46,529 nt of DNA from Moniliophthora roreri (GCA_001466705.2 LATX02000032.1:1-46529); one strand, 5' to 3'; numbered from the stretch's first letter, positions 21,964 through 32,554 are shown. Numbers and translations: made by a program. The notes: generated by a model not told the origin, from the sequence alone.

Positions 21964-22827
21964 CTATCGACAACTCGTATACGCCCTCCGGTGATACAAT
22001 AGCGGTTCTCGCTGTACGTCCGTGTCTGGCGGGTGGTGAACACGAATAACACGAGCAATGTACAGCTCTGATGTCGGCATTGGTGGATGTATGCCCCCAG
22101 CTACTCCCGACTTCAAATTCGACGAATAGAACGAAAGATCCACCGGTGAACAAACCAACCGACAACTCAACGCGCCTAGTGAGTTTGAGAGGATTGGGAT
22201 ACCGGAACGGTTGAGCGCGTATTCCACTTTCAATTTCTGTCCTTCTTGTCTTTCGTGTCCTTGTGGTAAGGAAGACGACGGCGACGAAGGTATAGGTGTA
22301 GGTATTGGGGTTGTGAAAGGATGTGGATAGAGGTCTGGCCTGGAAAATACCACAGCAAGGTCTGTTTGTGTCGATGAGAGGAGGTTGATGACGAGGTGTG
22401 TTTCCTCTTCCTCTGTTCCTTCTTCCGTGTTTTCTTCGTCGTAAGCTTTCTCTTTGCCTTTTCCTTTTCCTTTGCCTTCCAATCCCAAACTCGACACCGA
22501 ACCCGAAGAGCTGAAAGCAGAAGAAAGTCCCTTCCCCATCCGGCTCGGCACCCTCAACGAAAACGAGATAAGTGGATACGGATCCATAGCAATGGACGTA
22601 AATGATGAGAGTGTCGCGCCGTGATATCGTTTCGCTATATCTTCACGTTCTGTGGAGGAAGAAGAGGGTAATAACGCGGTAACAACCGTAACTGGTTGTG
22701 CGCTTTCTCGGAGAAGAGCGCGAAGTTGGTGTTTTACGTCCAAGTCGGGTGCATTGTGATGACTAGAATAGAGTCGCCGAAGGATATGTTTTTGGTGGTG
22801 GTGAGCGCATCTCAAGCTCCTCGACAT
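21964..22827 (-). CDS. Flavin reductase-like FMN-binding protein
   Basis: One exon, 287 aa from the second ATG (22827), chosen because it gives a mitochondrial-type presequence (SLRCAHHHQKHILRRLYSS); the frame also opens further upstream at 22896. The order of blocks is that of the flavin reductase-like FMN-binding split barrel: LRALLRESAQPVTVVTAL, YHGATLSSFTSIAMDPYPLI, SFSLRVPSRM, HLVINLLSSTQTDLAVVFS and a late LGALSCRLV...SELYIARVIRVH. A low-complexity Lys/Glu insert (KGKGKGKEKAYDEENTEEG) sits in the middle. It would bind FMN and perhaps reduce a flavin or a small substrate; the substrate is not readable. It is divergent from the family copy at 22907, 79 bp apart. A relic of its C-terminal part lies at 32205-32345. 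Confidence 0.82.
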   Translation of the reverse strand: MSRSLRCAHHHQKHILRRLYSSHHNAPDLDVKHQLRALLRESAQPVTVVTALLPSSSSTEREDIAKRYHGATLSSFTSIAMDPYPLISFSLRVPSRMGKGLSSAFSSSGSVSSLGLEGKGKGKGKEKAYDEENTEEGTEEEETHLVINLLSSTQTDLAVVFSRPDLYPHPFTTPIPTPIPSSPSSSLPQGHERQEGQKLKVEYALNRSGIPILSNSLGALSCRLVCSPVDLSFYSSNLKSGVAGGIHPPMPTSELYIARVIRVHHPPDTDVQREPLLYHRRAYTSCR

Positions 22828-22906
22828 GGAAGAGGAAGACAAGAGGAATTTCCGGACTTCAGTCGGCCGCGGCAACTCTGGTCCAGCTACCACCACTCAA
22901 TCTCCC
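22828..22906. promoter_or_regulatory. Shared divergent promoter region
   Basis: Only 79 bp separate the ATG of the flavin reductase-like gene (minus) from the ATG of family copy B (plus). Any promoter here must be very compact or overlap the coding ends. No TATA box is obvious. Confidence 0.4.
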
Positions 22907-25012
22907 ATGTTCAACAGCACACACGACGTATCTATTGGTGGAAATGCGACCCTTAGCGTAGTTCATCGCGACCAGTATAATCAAACTACTATCAATGCTC
23001 AAGTCGTCCACATCGGAATTTCAGCAGGAAGTGAAACGGAGCGAGAGAAGGAGCATGATCGTGATCCCGAATACAACCAGGTGGGTTATCTACTGATTCA
23101 ACGAGACACTCGCTGATACTTACTGGGCCAAGTATCACAATATCATTCGTGGTGACCTACAATCTGAAAAAACTTTGTTCGAGCAATATCTGGGAGCACG
23201 AACGGAAAGAGGACGGTTCACAGATTTCGTCACAGTTGCAGTGCCGAAGAACTATTCATCAAGCCCAGCTAGGTGGCGACGGGAAAGTTTTTACGGTCTT
23301 CTCATATCATGGTGTGGAAGCTTTGAAGGTATTGTTATTATCCTCCTGACTGTGCAGTTATCTTATGCTCTATCGTGACAGGCCTGGAAAAAGGATTTCA
23401 CGAAATACTCTCAAGCCGAGTATGCAACACTACTCTCTAATCTTTTATCATATTTACTATCCTCAGTAATCCTGTGATCGCGTTTCAGTTGTTTGGAATC
23501 AATCGCTCAAAGGTGCCAGCCCTCCTCTTCTATGATGGTATGTAACCACGCTACTCCAGGTTGAAAATTCAGGGTGGCTGATATTGACACAGAATGGTTG
23601 CCTCTGGGACATTTCCAAGAGAAAGTGGCAGAGAATTTCTGGGAGAACTATTACTTGAGTGTATATGCTAACGCTTGGTACCAGAGGGTAGGTCTGCTCA
23701 GCTCCCCGCAACAATAACCTTACATGTCTTCAGACAGGCCCCAATTCTTCCCCACACGATCTATGGTTAAATTCACGAACAGGCCGCATCTCTTCTGGAC
23801 CCGAGGGAGCGCGAGCCTACTCAGAACGTACAAAGGTTGTGTACAACTACGAAGATATGCCTTCCGCATTGGAGATGGCCAACAGTGACACTTGTGTCAG
23901 ATTCTTCAGCTAAACCGGAGCTGGGAGGCTCGACCTTGATGTTTTACAATATGCGTATGATCATCGCTCTACTGAAAGTCTCCTAGGTATTGATTCCCTC
24001 GGTTGTCACGACGGCAAAGACCACTTAATCTGGACGAAGGACATCTCTCATGATCGTTGGTGGTGCGATGCTTGTTCACATATCGCATGTGATAAAGTCC
24101 AGGATTTTATAGGCAAGCTACGGCTCGACACCGTCTATTCAGGTGTGCAACTAGACAAGATTGCCTTTTTGCAGCAAGGTCCGGTCCACGCATGGGAGAC
24201 TTATTCGGATCCGCTGAGGGATGGGACGCTGATTGACGGTGGATTGACGCGGTCAGTAACTTTTTATCTATCATACCATACGAATACTCAACTGCTCTAG
24301 GTTTCAACTCAACACCGAACAATTCCGAGGCTACTTCTATGTTCATTTCGAAACGACAGTACTCAGGCAGGCATAGTTGTCGCAGGCCCATAGGACCGAC
24401 CTGTCCACGAGTGGCTCAGAGACTTGCTGTATGTCCTCATGAGTTATCTGCTGCCAGTAATAATTCACTAAGTTAGGGTAGTTATACCTCACCTATTCAT
24501 TGAAGTGAAAGTGCTATCACACCACAAGGACTCTAGTGTCCCGGCTTTGGAATCATCAACTCTGTCTCCTATTGTCTACCTTTTCCTTCGACCGCCACCA
24601 CCAAGCCTCCCAGACCTCGATCCTTGGTTGAGTCGAGTATCTTTCTGGTCTTTGGACAGGAACGGAATCAGTGAGATCCCCGAGACCGAATGTAAACGCA
24701 TGGGTCTTCCGATTATCATCTTGGATCAGGTTGAACTCTATTTCCATACATGGCCCAAGTACGTGTACGATGGTCTTCACGCGTGGCAGGTTGCCAGGGG
24801 CTTTGACATCGCAACTGCTGATTTCGCTCGCTCTCTCGGTCTGCCGACCTTGGAGCCAGCAATCACTCGGTTCGAGGGTGGTGTTGAGGGTGAGATACGT
24901 TTTCTGAGTCTGAAGTCGATTTTAATTGCTCATGAGCATACCCATCAGAAGAAGAACCGACTCCGATATCTGATTCCCTAGGGCCGAACAGCAAATCCGA
25001 TGAAGTCATAGG
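22907..25012 (+). pseudogene. DQYN-family copy B, broken by stops and frameshift
   Basis: It follows the exon plan of intact copy C (32748). Exon 1 starts MFNSTHDVSIGGNATLSVV and contains HRDQYNQTTINAQVVHIG, ending DPEYNQ at a GTGGGT donor. Breaks: (1) after IIRGD one base is missing relative to copy C (about 23160-23175), so the following LKKLCSSN...RRTIHQAQL...VFTVFSYHG lies in another frame; (2) in VRFFS.TGAG the AAA of copy C is TAA (23912-23914); (3) the TGG before LSQAH is TAG (24377-24379). The later part reads well (YLFLRPPPPSLPDLDPWL, SEIPETECKRMGLP, TWPKYVYDGLHAWQV). The C-terminal tail differs from copy C and lacks its basic repeats. The exact end is uncertain. It is probably a recent pseudogene. 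Confidence 0.82.
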
Positions 25013-25404
25013 TGAGATGCTTTTCCGAGTTCGGGCGCAAGTCTTGGCTGAGCGACGTTCTTCAAATAAAGGAGCCACCTCTTCTTCGACAGGTTCATGG
25101 TGTCATGAAGTGCAACACCTCAATCTGATATATCAGCGTTCGCCATCTTGTAGCGTGCCCTGAATGTTGTAGTCAAAGAACGAATGGCGGCTTTTGGGCC
25201 ACCACCAATCATTCAAACCTTTTTTGATGGAGAAAGTGCTTGTTTTACGACAACGAACTAGAATACATACAAAGAGCGAATACGTAGGCGTTTATTTATA
25301 CCGATACATGTGTGGACGTTCTAATCAATGATATGCTACAAGAGACTAAAGGAACAGATCAAAGAGTGGCTACTCCAAAGACGAATCAATCGTTCACGAG
25401 CTCT

Positions 25405-25887
25405 CTAGCAGTTTCGGGATTTATTTGAACGACCGGCAGGCAGCCTATTCTCCTGACCGGTTTTTCGCCGCTGGTAACGAGTGACAGTCAGTATGCGCCC
25501 TGGTATGAAAACGGGAACGAAGCTTGCCTTGACTAGCGACCAGCCATCCTCTGTTTTGAAGCTTGGTTTTTCCTCCGGACTCTCCGCTACCGACGGTGGA
25601 TTCTAGAAAGGCAAGTCGTAGTTACAGTCTGTGCTAAAGTGAAGTTGCTCAAGCCTTAACATGACATACCGAGTAGATACTAGTGCGCTGGCCAAACCAC
25701 TTGCTGCCAGACTTCTGGGACTTTTCCTGTGTAATTAAATCAGTGGGAAAAGTTCACAGACAATGAGGATGCGTACCCAGAACGATTTGGTTTGCTCCGA
25801 TAATTAGGTTCTAGGTGAGTATGTTGAAGGCGACGCCACGTACTTCTTTCAATCTATTGAGCTGCCCAAGATACTCTTCGCCTGCAT
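25405..25887 (-). pseudogene. Gene P fragment (3' exons only)
   Basis: On the minus strand it keeps the counterpart of the end of P exon 1 (EEYLGQLNRLKE), the short TKSFW exon, the next exon (EKSQKSGSKWFGQRTSIYS), an exon ending FKTEDGWSLVK (25528-25602) and a last exon starting RRKTGQENRLPAGRS, with stop at 25405-25407. The acceptor before the TKSFW exon is lost and one donor is GC (GCAAGC). The 5' two thirds of the gene are deleted. It is useful because it shows what the 3' exons of P looked like. Confidence 0.7.
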
Positions 25888-25893
25888 CTTCGG

Positions 25894-26023
25894 GCCCTTT
25901 GTTGTGTTGCAGATCGAAGTAATTTAATTTTTTGAGACCATCACGGAACTCATTCCTCTTAGCCCTTCTCTAGTCATGATCATTCTGCCAACACCCAGAC
26001 ATCTTGTCGTCGTTCAGCTCGAT
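25894..26023 (+). pseudogene. Gene Q fragment (5' flank and start)
   Basis: CCCTTTGTTGTGT and the following sequence match the 5' flank of gene Q. An ATG at 25976 opens ILPTPRHLVVVQLD, the counterpart of ILPTPGHFVVVQLD at the start of Q. The match ends right after this, where the second duplication unit begins. It is a truncated copy. Confidence 0.75.
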
Positions 26024-26237
26024 TATAAACCACACATTGTCCGTATAGTTTTGGATGGAGAAAGCGCTTGTTTGTGAGAATACACAAACTAGAATACATA
26101 GGTACTTATGCCGATACATGCGTAGATGGTTCAGTAGTTTGTATGCTACAAGGTTAACCAAAGGAGTGTGATAGCGCATTGGATCAAAGAGCGGGTACTA
26201 GGGATGTCAAAGACGAATCAATCGTCCACGAGCTTCT

Positions 26238-26442
26238 CTAGCAATGTCGGGATCTAATGGAACGACCGGCAGGAGACCTGTTCTCCTGGTTAATTTTTCG
26301 ACGCTGGTAATAAGTGGCAGTCAGCATGCGCCCCGGTATGAAAAATGAAAACGGGAACAAAGCTTACCTTGACTAGCGACCAACCATCCTCTGCTACAAG
26401 GTCTGTTTTCTCTTCCGGGGTCTCCGCCAACGATGGTAGGTT
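26238..26442 (-). pseudogene. Orphaned 3' exons of gene P
   Basis: Downstream of the P stop codon lie two in-phase exon-like segments. One is 26368-26442 (25 codons, NLPSLAETPEEKTDLVAEDG then WSLVK), followed by a GTAAGC donor. The other is 26238-26303 (RRKINQENRSPAGRSIRSRH, C, stop). Their counterparts in the partial copy (25528-25602 and the exon ending at 25405) keep the same lengths and phase. They look like genuine exons cut off by the TAG at 26503-26505. Confidence 0.6.
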
Positions 26443-26502
26443 CTAGAGAGACAAGCCATCTTTATAGCCTAGACTAAATTGGAGTGACTCGTGGCGACGT
26501 AC

Positions 26503-27445
26503 CTAGCGAATGCTACGCTTGAACCCAGTAAACTGACTGCGAGTCTTCTGGGACTTGGCCTGTGTAACGCAATTAGTGGGGAAGGCTCACGAAAAATGAG
26601 AACGCCTACCCAGAACGATTTGGTTTGTTCCTGAGGTCATTGTTAGGTTCTTGGTGAGCATGGTGAATGCGACGTGGACGTACTTCTTTAAGTTTATCGA
26701 GTTGTTTGAGATACTCTTCGCGAGTAAGCTCGTATTTTCCCTTTTCCTCCCAGTATTGGCGCTTCTGAAAGGCGAGACACCTTAAAGTTGCTAGAGCGAG
26801 ACCATCGAGGTAGAAATCGAATTTCCCCTTCGAGCTATCGACCTTGTGGGAACTCCATCGTTCCATGAGTCTACTCTTGGGGCATGGCACAGGGATAAGG
26901 ACGAGATACTGGGGTGCGCTCTCCCATTCTGGGGTAGTATGGATGTGTTCCATATTTCCCTTAATAGGTCTATAAGACGTCGGGATGGGGGTCAGGAATT
27001 GCTTGAAGGGCTGAGGGACGTCGGCTTCCTCAGATTTGTCGAATGAAGCCATCAAGAGGACCATGTAGATGGCACGCATTTTACGAGTGTCAATAATGAT
27101 ACACGGACGTGCACCCTTGGTTCCCGCAGCCGTGTAGTAAGATTCAGAATCTTTGAGTTTGACCCCTAGCAAGGTTTTGAATGGCGTATAGATAGACATG
27201 GAGATAGAAAATATATCTCCAATCTGTGGCTCAGAAGGACCTATTCTGGGCGTGTTCCATGAACCAGAACAGTTGACGTCGTCACAAGATTTGACGGGAG
27301 GCTGGCTCGAGGAACCAATCCTTGTGACTTTGCGCAAGACCGAAGCCATGGGGGCACGGAGGGACATAGAAGCAGAGTCCCGTCCTGCGGGTAGAGAATA
27401 AAGAATGAAGAATTTGGGGTGGCTCTGTTTGAGGTAAGATGCCAT
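26503..27445 (-). CDS. Gene P: Agaricomycete protein of unknown function
   Basis: Exons 27445-26684, 26630-26610 and 26559-26503 join in phase to 279 aa (introns 53 and 50 nt, GTACGT and GTAGGC donors). After a basic N-terminus comes the conserved core: GDIFSISMSIYTPFKTLLG, VKLKDSESYYTAAGTKGARP, CIIIDT, later PEWESAPQYLVLIPVPCP, LMERWSS and a helical basic end. I know this GTKGARPCII pattern from a large Agaricomycete family. The GD-I-F...RPCII layout resembles the MazF/PemK-like barrel, but that is a guess from motif spacing. The stop TAG is the last codon before a strong GTACGT donor; in the partial duplicate the same codon is TCG and the frame continues, so this protein is probably truncated by about 46 residues. 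It is divergent from Q, with 374 bp between starts. Confidence 0.72.
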
Positions 27446-27819
27446 TATATATCAGGTAGCCCTTTTTTATTGGGAAAACCCAAGTGCATTCGGTGAAAGA
27501 CTTTGACCAGGACAAAACTTGCGTCACTAGATTCTGAAGTATGGGGTACTTCGATTCGATGCCACGTCCAGACGGACAATCAGAGAATAATAGCTCAGGA
27601 GAAAACAGGCGGTACAGCGGGCTGTGGCACTCATGATAGTTCCGGTGAAGAGGTGCAAGAGCATCACGTGGGAACGCATAGTCAACCCTTTTTCGAAGCA
27701 CAGTGACACTGGACCAGTTCGCCACACAACCTTGCCCTTTGTTGTGTGGCAGACTGGAAATGATATAAACCCTTCTTCTGAAATGTCACGGTACTATTCC
27801 TCTCAGCTTGTCCTCAGTC
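27446..27819. promoter_or_regulatory. Divergent promoter region between P and Q
   Basis: These 374 bp separate the head-to-head starts of P and Q. The Q-proximal part (from CCCTTTGTTGTGT, about 27735) is repeated at about 25894-25975. A TATATA within ATTATATATCAGG lies about 10 bp upstream of the P ATG. No operator-like repeat was seen. Confidence 0.45.
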
Positions 27820-29011
27820 ATGGTACCGGTCATTTTGCCAACACCTGGACATTTTGTCGTCGTTCAGCTCGATGCAGTGGAATCAGTGGCTCACCTCGAC
27901 AATTCAGAGCTCACAGAGGCTTGTCAGAGTTTGAAGAACAAGAAATATCTTGCATTTGTGGGGGATGTATGTTTGCTTTAACCTCTTCATTTGATGCACC
28001 TGATGACATGCTATTTTACGCAGCGAATGGGTGTCTTCTGGCCATATATACCGTACTATGGCTATTCATTTTACTTTGTTCACCAGGGCCTTAAGTACGA
28101 GGACGAGAACCAGCAACCAATCGACCCAGGAATGTGCGCTCCTGTCCTTCCAAACACATCGCATCCTCTTGGGCGTGCACCACTGGATCCCGGACAGCCT
28201 TTGCCATGGAATGATTGTTATATCTCCCCATTCTTCTCTACTTTTGCTCGATGCCACACCGTTGAGCTCAAGGAAGACCCTCCAATGCGCCTGCATCTCA
28301 GTATTGACGACGCGGTTCGATGGTTCGGATACGTCGCCGTGGATTACAGGAATCATTCAGAACAGTTGGCACCACCCGAGCAGCAGGTCTCTCCGTCCAC
28401 AAGCAAGGCGTTTCGTGCCGATTCTCAAGATGACGAAGGCTCTGACAATGGTACTCATGGGATCTGGAATCCGACTCGTGCAATGGAACGTGCCACCGAA
28501 ATTGAAGAGATACTCGAGGAGATGGAAGAATTTGACGCCGAGTTGATGGAAATGGTGGTCTTCCGAACTTCATTCAACCTCACTGAACTTGACGAAGTGA
28601 CTGATCCGGCGGAATTCGTAGAGGAATTGAAGGCGTTCGAAACGTGAGTCTTCCTGTTGCTACATATCCTCTTGTTGCCTGATTGTTTGTCATAACAGAC
28701 TCAAGGATGAACTGGTGCTGAGACAGCGACGACGCAAGATTGAAGATGCACGGAGGATTGATGAAGAATACTTTGCTACACTGAATCAATCCGATATGTG
28801 CTCATTTCGTCTGACCAACGGGCCAGTGTGCTCATTTTCTTCAGGCAATGACACACCCTCCACAAGTACTTTTTCATCACCATTACCCACGCCGTCGCCG
28901 ACGCCTTCTGCGGTTCCTGAGGCTCCGGATAGCCTTCGCGCTCGATGTGCTAAACTACTCAAAACAGTTGGGAAGTCTTTGAAAAGGATTATGAAATCAT
29001 TGTACTCGTAG
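27820..29011 (+). CDS. Gene Q: unrecognised 359-aa protein
   Basis: Exons 27820-27966, 28024-28643 and 28699-29011 join in phase to 359 aa. The N-terminal part is well ordered (ILPTPGHFVVVQLDAVESVA, KYLAFVGDRMGVFWPYIPYY, FYFVHQG), and the middle contains LPWNDCYISPFFSTFARCHT and LHLSIDDAVRWFGYVAVDY. A Ser/Glu-rich linker leads to an acidic predicted coiled coil (EIEEILEEMEEFDAELMEM), then LKDELVLRQRRRKIEDARRI, a Ser/Pro/Thr-rich segment and a basic amphipathic C-terminus (LLKTVGKSLKRIMKSLYS). No catalytic motif is visible. The shared, duplicated divergent promoter suggests that P and Q are expressed together. No defect is seen. Confidence 0.75.
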
Positions 29012-31884
29012 TCATTCCCTTATCTCACCTCGTACCCTACCTATTCGTGTTCTAATCAAGCTATGCCACGATATGCACCGATATGCACTGTATGCCTCAG
29101 AATGCCGGATTCGCTTTTCGTGATTAACGATCTGTACGCCTGTCCTGTCAACGTCATATCCCAAATACTGAACATCACGTATTCTATTCTTTGAATACGA
29201 AAGTTCCCGACAATCATCCTATCACCGAATTTGCGGAGCGCGCAGTGGATTGAGTGTAGGTCACAATCAATTCATAAGGCTCGGAACTCTTGAACATGCT
29301 TCACACTTTGCCGACCGCATACTGCATTGAATCCCCCGAGGTACGTCTATATCGCTGAGTGAGCGGTCCTCAAGCCTCGGGCTCAAGGGATACGAAATCT
29401 GCATGAATGGTACTACAGAGCAAATGGTCGAGGCTTCGATTAATGATGCACGATCAAATTGAGAGATCAGGCGGTAGCGAGAAAACGATACAGGATGGGC
29501 AAGTCTCCAGAGACAAGCGCCAAAGTCCAGATTCTTTCAAGTTGAAAGTAAATTCGAGCCTGTGGGGCCTTGTACACAAGATCCAACTCTGCCTCGCTTC
29601 CATGACCAGTTAGCTATCTAGTCGTCTAGATGAAGGGAAAACGCACCAAGTTTGGTGGGTTGTCTCGACTCGAATCGTCAGGTTACCTGTTTCCATACGC
29701 GTGTCACCAGATCCAAGCTGACACTGTGAATCAGTCTTCTATCCTTAAAGCAGATAAGTTGACCCTTACATCCCAACCTGGACTCCAATGAGCCATGATA
29801 TGCAGCGACATTCGGAATAGGTTTACGCTTGTGAGACATAGATGAAGGGGATCACTGCAGAGGCTGATTAGTACATTGACCGAACTAAAGGATCACGTTC
29901 ACATAGGCTGCCCCAACTCATGAGAATCGATGGCGCGCAAAGTAGATAATTCTTTGATACTGTTTGAATGCTGAATGTCGTCCCCCTAGTGACAAAGAGG
30001 CCCTTCACTCACAGACATACATCCGGTAGACGTAGAAGCTATGAAACCGTCGTTGGCTCCGGCATGAGACGATGTGCAAACTGAACCCACTGCTGGACCA
30101 TCCGTGCGATTAACTCGCTGAGGATAAGCTCAATAAACAGGGATTTTTTCAATCCGAGCTAGAACTGTTGGATTGCCAAAGGCTGTGTATCGTCAGCCAT
30201 CGAGATAAACGGAACGCCGTGGATTGTTCGCTCACGGGATATGCAATAGGCATAGACAGCGGCTGTCTAACGATTCAGCCTCGAGACGCCCTATGTTGAA
30301 GTAGATCACGCACCGAACAGGAATATGACTTGAAAGGAGGATAAGATGAGTACAGTGCCAACCTAACATAAGAGGTGCGAACGTGGACAGCCAGGAACTA
30401 GCTGCGGACGTACCGAAGATTGAATGATCAGGTTGTCCCGATGTTTGTAAAACATAGGATAGTACCACCCTGGCAGCAAAGCCACTAGAGAAGCGAGTTA
30501 GCTTCTTACGCTTCCGCATAGTGCATTGTCAAGGAACAGACCCCATGGAGACTATGTCGTAAAATTCACTCAGTCAAAAGATTGAGAAGATAAATAGCAA
30601 AGATATACACACAGAGCACCAAGTCCGATAGCATCGAACAAGAGTCCAGGCCTGTACGCGGCATTCAATTAGCAAGAGTCACAGGGAGGACGCCATTGTG
30701 CGTACGTCGTATGAACACTAATCTCCACAGCCATTATTTCTTGGGACACAGCTTGTCTGAGTGGGCTGAATGAGATGTCCTACGTTTCCTTTGGGTTATG
30801 AGCTCACACCGTGGCCGAGATCCTGTACCGGCAAGTGAATATCGAGCAGATTGCCTCATAAATCCGAATGTGGTCGATCCTAGTTGAAAACCTTCCATCG
30901 TCTTGCTGACGTCTCTACGTGCCAAAAGTTTAGTCAACTATGGTGTAGAGCTTGGAATCAGTCACTCACGCACTGTCCGTTCATGATCTAAGGCTTTTCC
31001 AGCAGCTCTCCATTTTCTCTTCTCATCTTTCACCGGACTTTGATGTTGAAGAATGAGACGTGCGCCCATCTAATCGAAAGCTAGAGCATAGGATCCTCAG
31101 GCTGGGTGGAAGCGATAGACACTACGAGGTCGTTGATGTTTACGGATAGCATTCCCTAGTTACATTCTGTCAAAGCCTCTGTTGAGAAAATCTGCCTGTG
31201 AATCAAATTGACACGTACGAATGTCTTTAATTGTTCAAGGCCAGACTGCTCCGCTGAGTAACATGGCACTGAGTACGAGTACTCCGGCAATTGTGGCATT
31301 GAAACATTTTTATTGCGACGGACGAATTAGAGATGTATTTTGGATAGTGATGAGTGGTAGCGTTCGGGAATTGTGCTTGGTTGGCGCTCGCGAGCCCTTG
31401 AACCTTGATTACCACCTCGGTGATTCCTTCGTCGCTGCGTCTCTAATACGGTCATAAGCCCAGTGCAAAGTATTTTTCTGCTACGTAGGATTCAAGTCTA
31501 CCGCAAAAGGTTCAAGGTGCGTTGACTTTACTCTTCATCTCAATCCGTCCCCGATAATTTTTCCTTTCCAGCTTTGGTCCCACTCGACCCAGAACGCGAC
31601 AATACCCGCATACGGATGATACATAACAGGAATTTGGTACGTCTTTCACTGTGGTCGCAATCTCTTTACCCATCCAATTTCAATCACATAGGCCGCAAGT
31701 TTCGGCTGCATCAATCACAATACACTGCCTGTACCCGATGGGGAGCAAGAATGAAGCGACGTACGGCTTACAATCCGAGCCCAGACGCAATTTCTCGGCT
31801 TGAGGGCACACAGGTGGTCGTAACAACATGGATCGAGCATGTGGTTGCTATCCTTCACCTTCGTCTCTCATTCTCAACGTCCTT
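29012..31884. other. Gene-free 2.9 kb, probably decayed genes
   Basis: No exon chain could be supported. On the minus strand, 30232-30519 carries hydrophobic stretches (FAARVVLSYVLQTSG), and 31220-31320 reads a membrane-like TIAGVLVLSAMLLSGAVWP that ends at a stop. Both could be remains of a membrane-protein gene. The composition is like genes rather than like the AT-rich blocks. Confidence 0.4.
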
Positions 31885-31978
31885 CAGGATGCCGTCGTCA
31901 CGCTAGCGCAGAGTCTCAAGATTTACGCACATAGCTGCCCATATCCCCTCATCTGCGCAACTGCCACCATCATCAATT
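31885..31978 (+). repeat. Dispersed relic, copy 2
   Basis: Counterpart of 7050-7136, reading LQDAVVTLAQSLKIYAHS in one frame. The following CATCTGCGCAACTGCCACCA resembles CATCTGCGCAACTGCTGCCA at about 11766. Origin unknown. Confidence 0.4.
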
Positions 31979-32204
31979 GCCGGTTAACTCTTGTCCCGAG
32001 AAAGATGCTGGGCACCCACACAGGCCGTTCAACTCCAGAACTCGTTCGGAAGAATTCTCATCAAAAGGTATGTACGTCCTTTTTTTCGCCTCTAGACTCC
32101 GGCTTTCGGCCTATCGGCATCTTTAGTCCCACTATCATCGGGATCGCATCATCCTGCAACAGCTAAAACGTTAATCTAGCCGCACACGGAGCTTTGGAAG
32201 AGCC

Positions 32205-32345
32205 GGGGGGAAATCTAGGTTATACGCCCTCTAGTGATCCAATAGCTACCTCGTCTTCGATTCGAGAGGTACGATGAGTGACGAGCGATGTACAGTTCCC
32301 AGCTTCGATGTTGCGCTGAATATAGATCTCATAGATCGGAAGCGT
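32205..32345 (-). pseudogene. Relic of the flavin reductase-like C-terminus
   Basis: GTTATACGCCCTCTAGTGAT followed by CCAATAGC, and further right GACGAGCGATGTACAG, match GTATACGCCCTCCGGTGATA, CAATAGC and CACGAGCAATGTACAG at the 3' end of the flavin reductase-like gene (21977-22065). The minus strand here still reads ELYIAR. The rest of that gene is absent or unrecognisable. Its place upstream of family copy C mirrors the intact gene upstream of copy B, so the two genes were duplicated as one block. Confidence 0.65.
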
Positions 32346-32554
32346 TTCTGTCCTGCCCCGTCTTGCGCGTTTCCGAATCCTTAAGAATTCAGGCTTCAAC
32401 TCTGAGTCGTGCTATATCTTGTGTCTTTCCTTCATCTGTGCTGCTCAGGCGGTTATACTTTAAGCTTCGAATACGACCACCGACCAAAAGACAAATGCTT
32501 CTGATTATCATTGTAACACATGTCATTGACGCTGGAGCTTTATCGTCTAGTCAC

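Larger units (their letters stand above)
25222..26047. repeat. Unit 1 of tandem P/Q duplication, with internal deletion
   Basis: This unit starts at TTTGATGGAGAAAGTGCTTG and is repeated from 26048 (TTGGATGGAGAAAGCGCTTG). It matches the 3' part of gene P (26.1-26.7 kb), then jumps at about 25880-25893 to sequence matching the 5' flank and start of gene Q (27735-27880). Roughly 1 kb (the 5' part of P and part of the intergenic region) is absent from it. Confidence 0.8.

Noticed and set aside
23175..23378. Reading copy B through RGDLQSEKTLFEQYLGARTE as an intact alternative.
   Set aside because: Base-by-base comparison with copy C shows that the RRTIHQAQL...VFTVFSYHG frame is the homologous one; the other reading ends in non-homologous sequence.
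28031..28546. Second long plus-strand frame of 171 codons in gene Q.
   Set aside because: It lacks phase agreement with the flanking exons. The frame chosen joins both introns and continues into the coiled coil.
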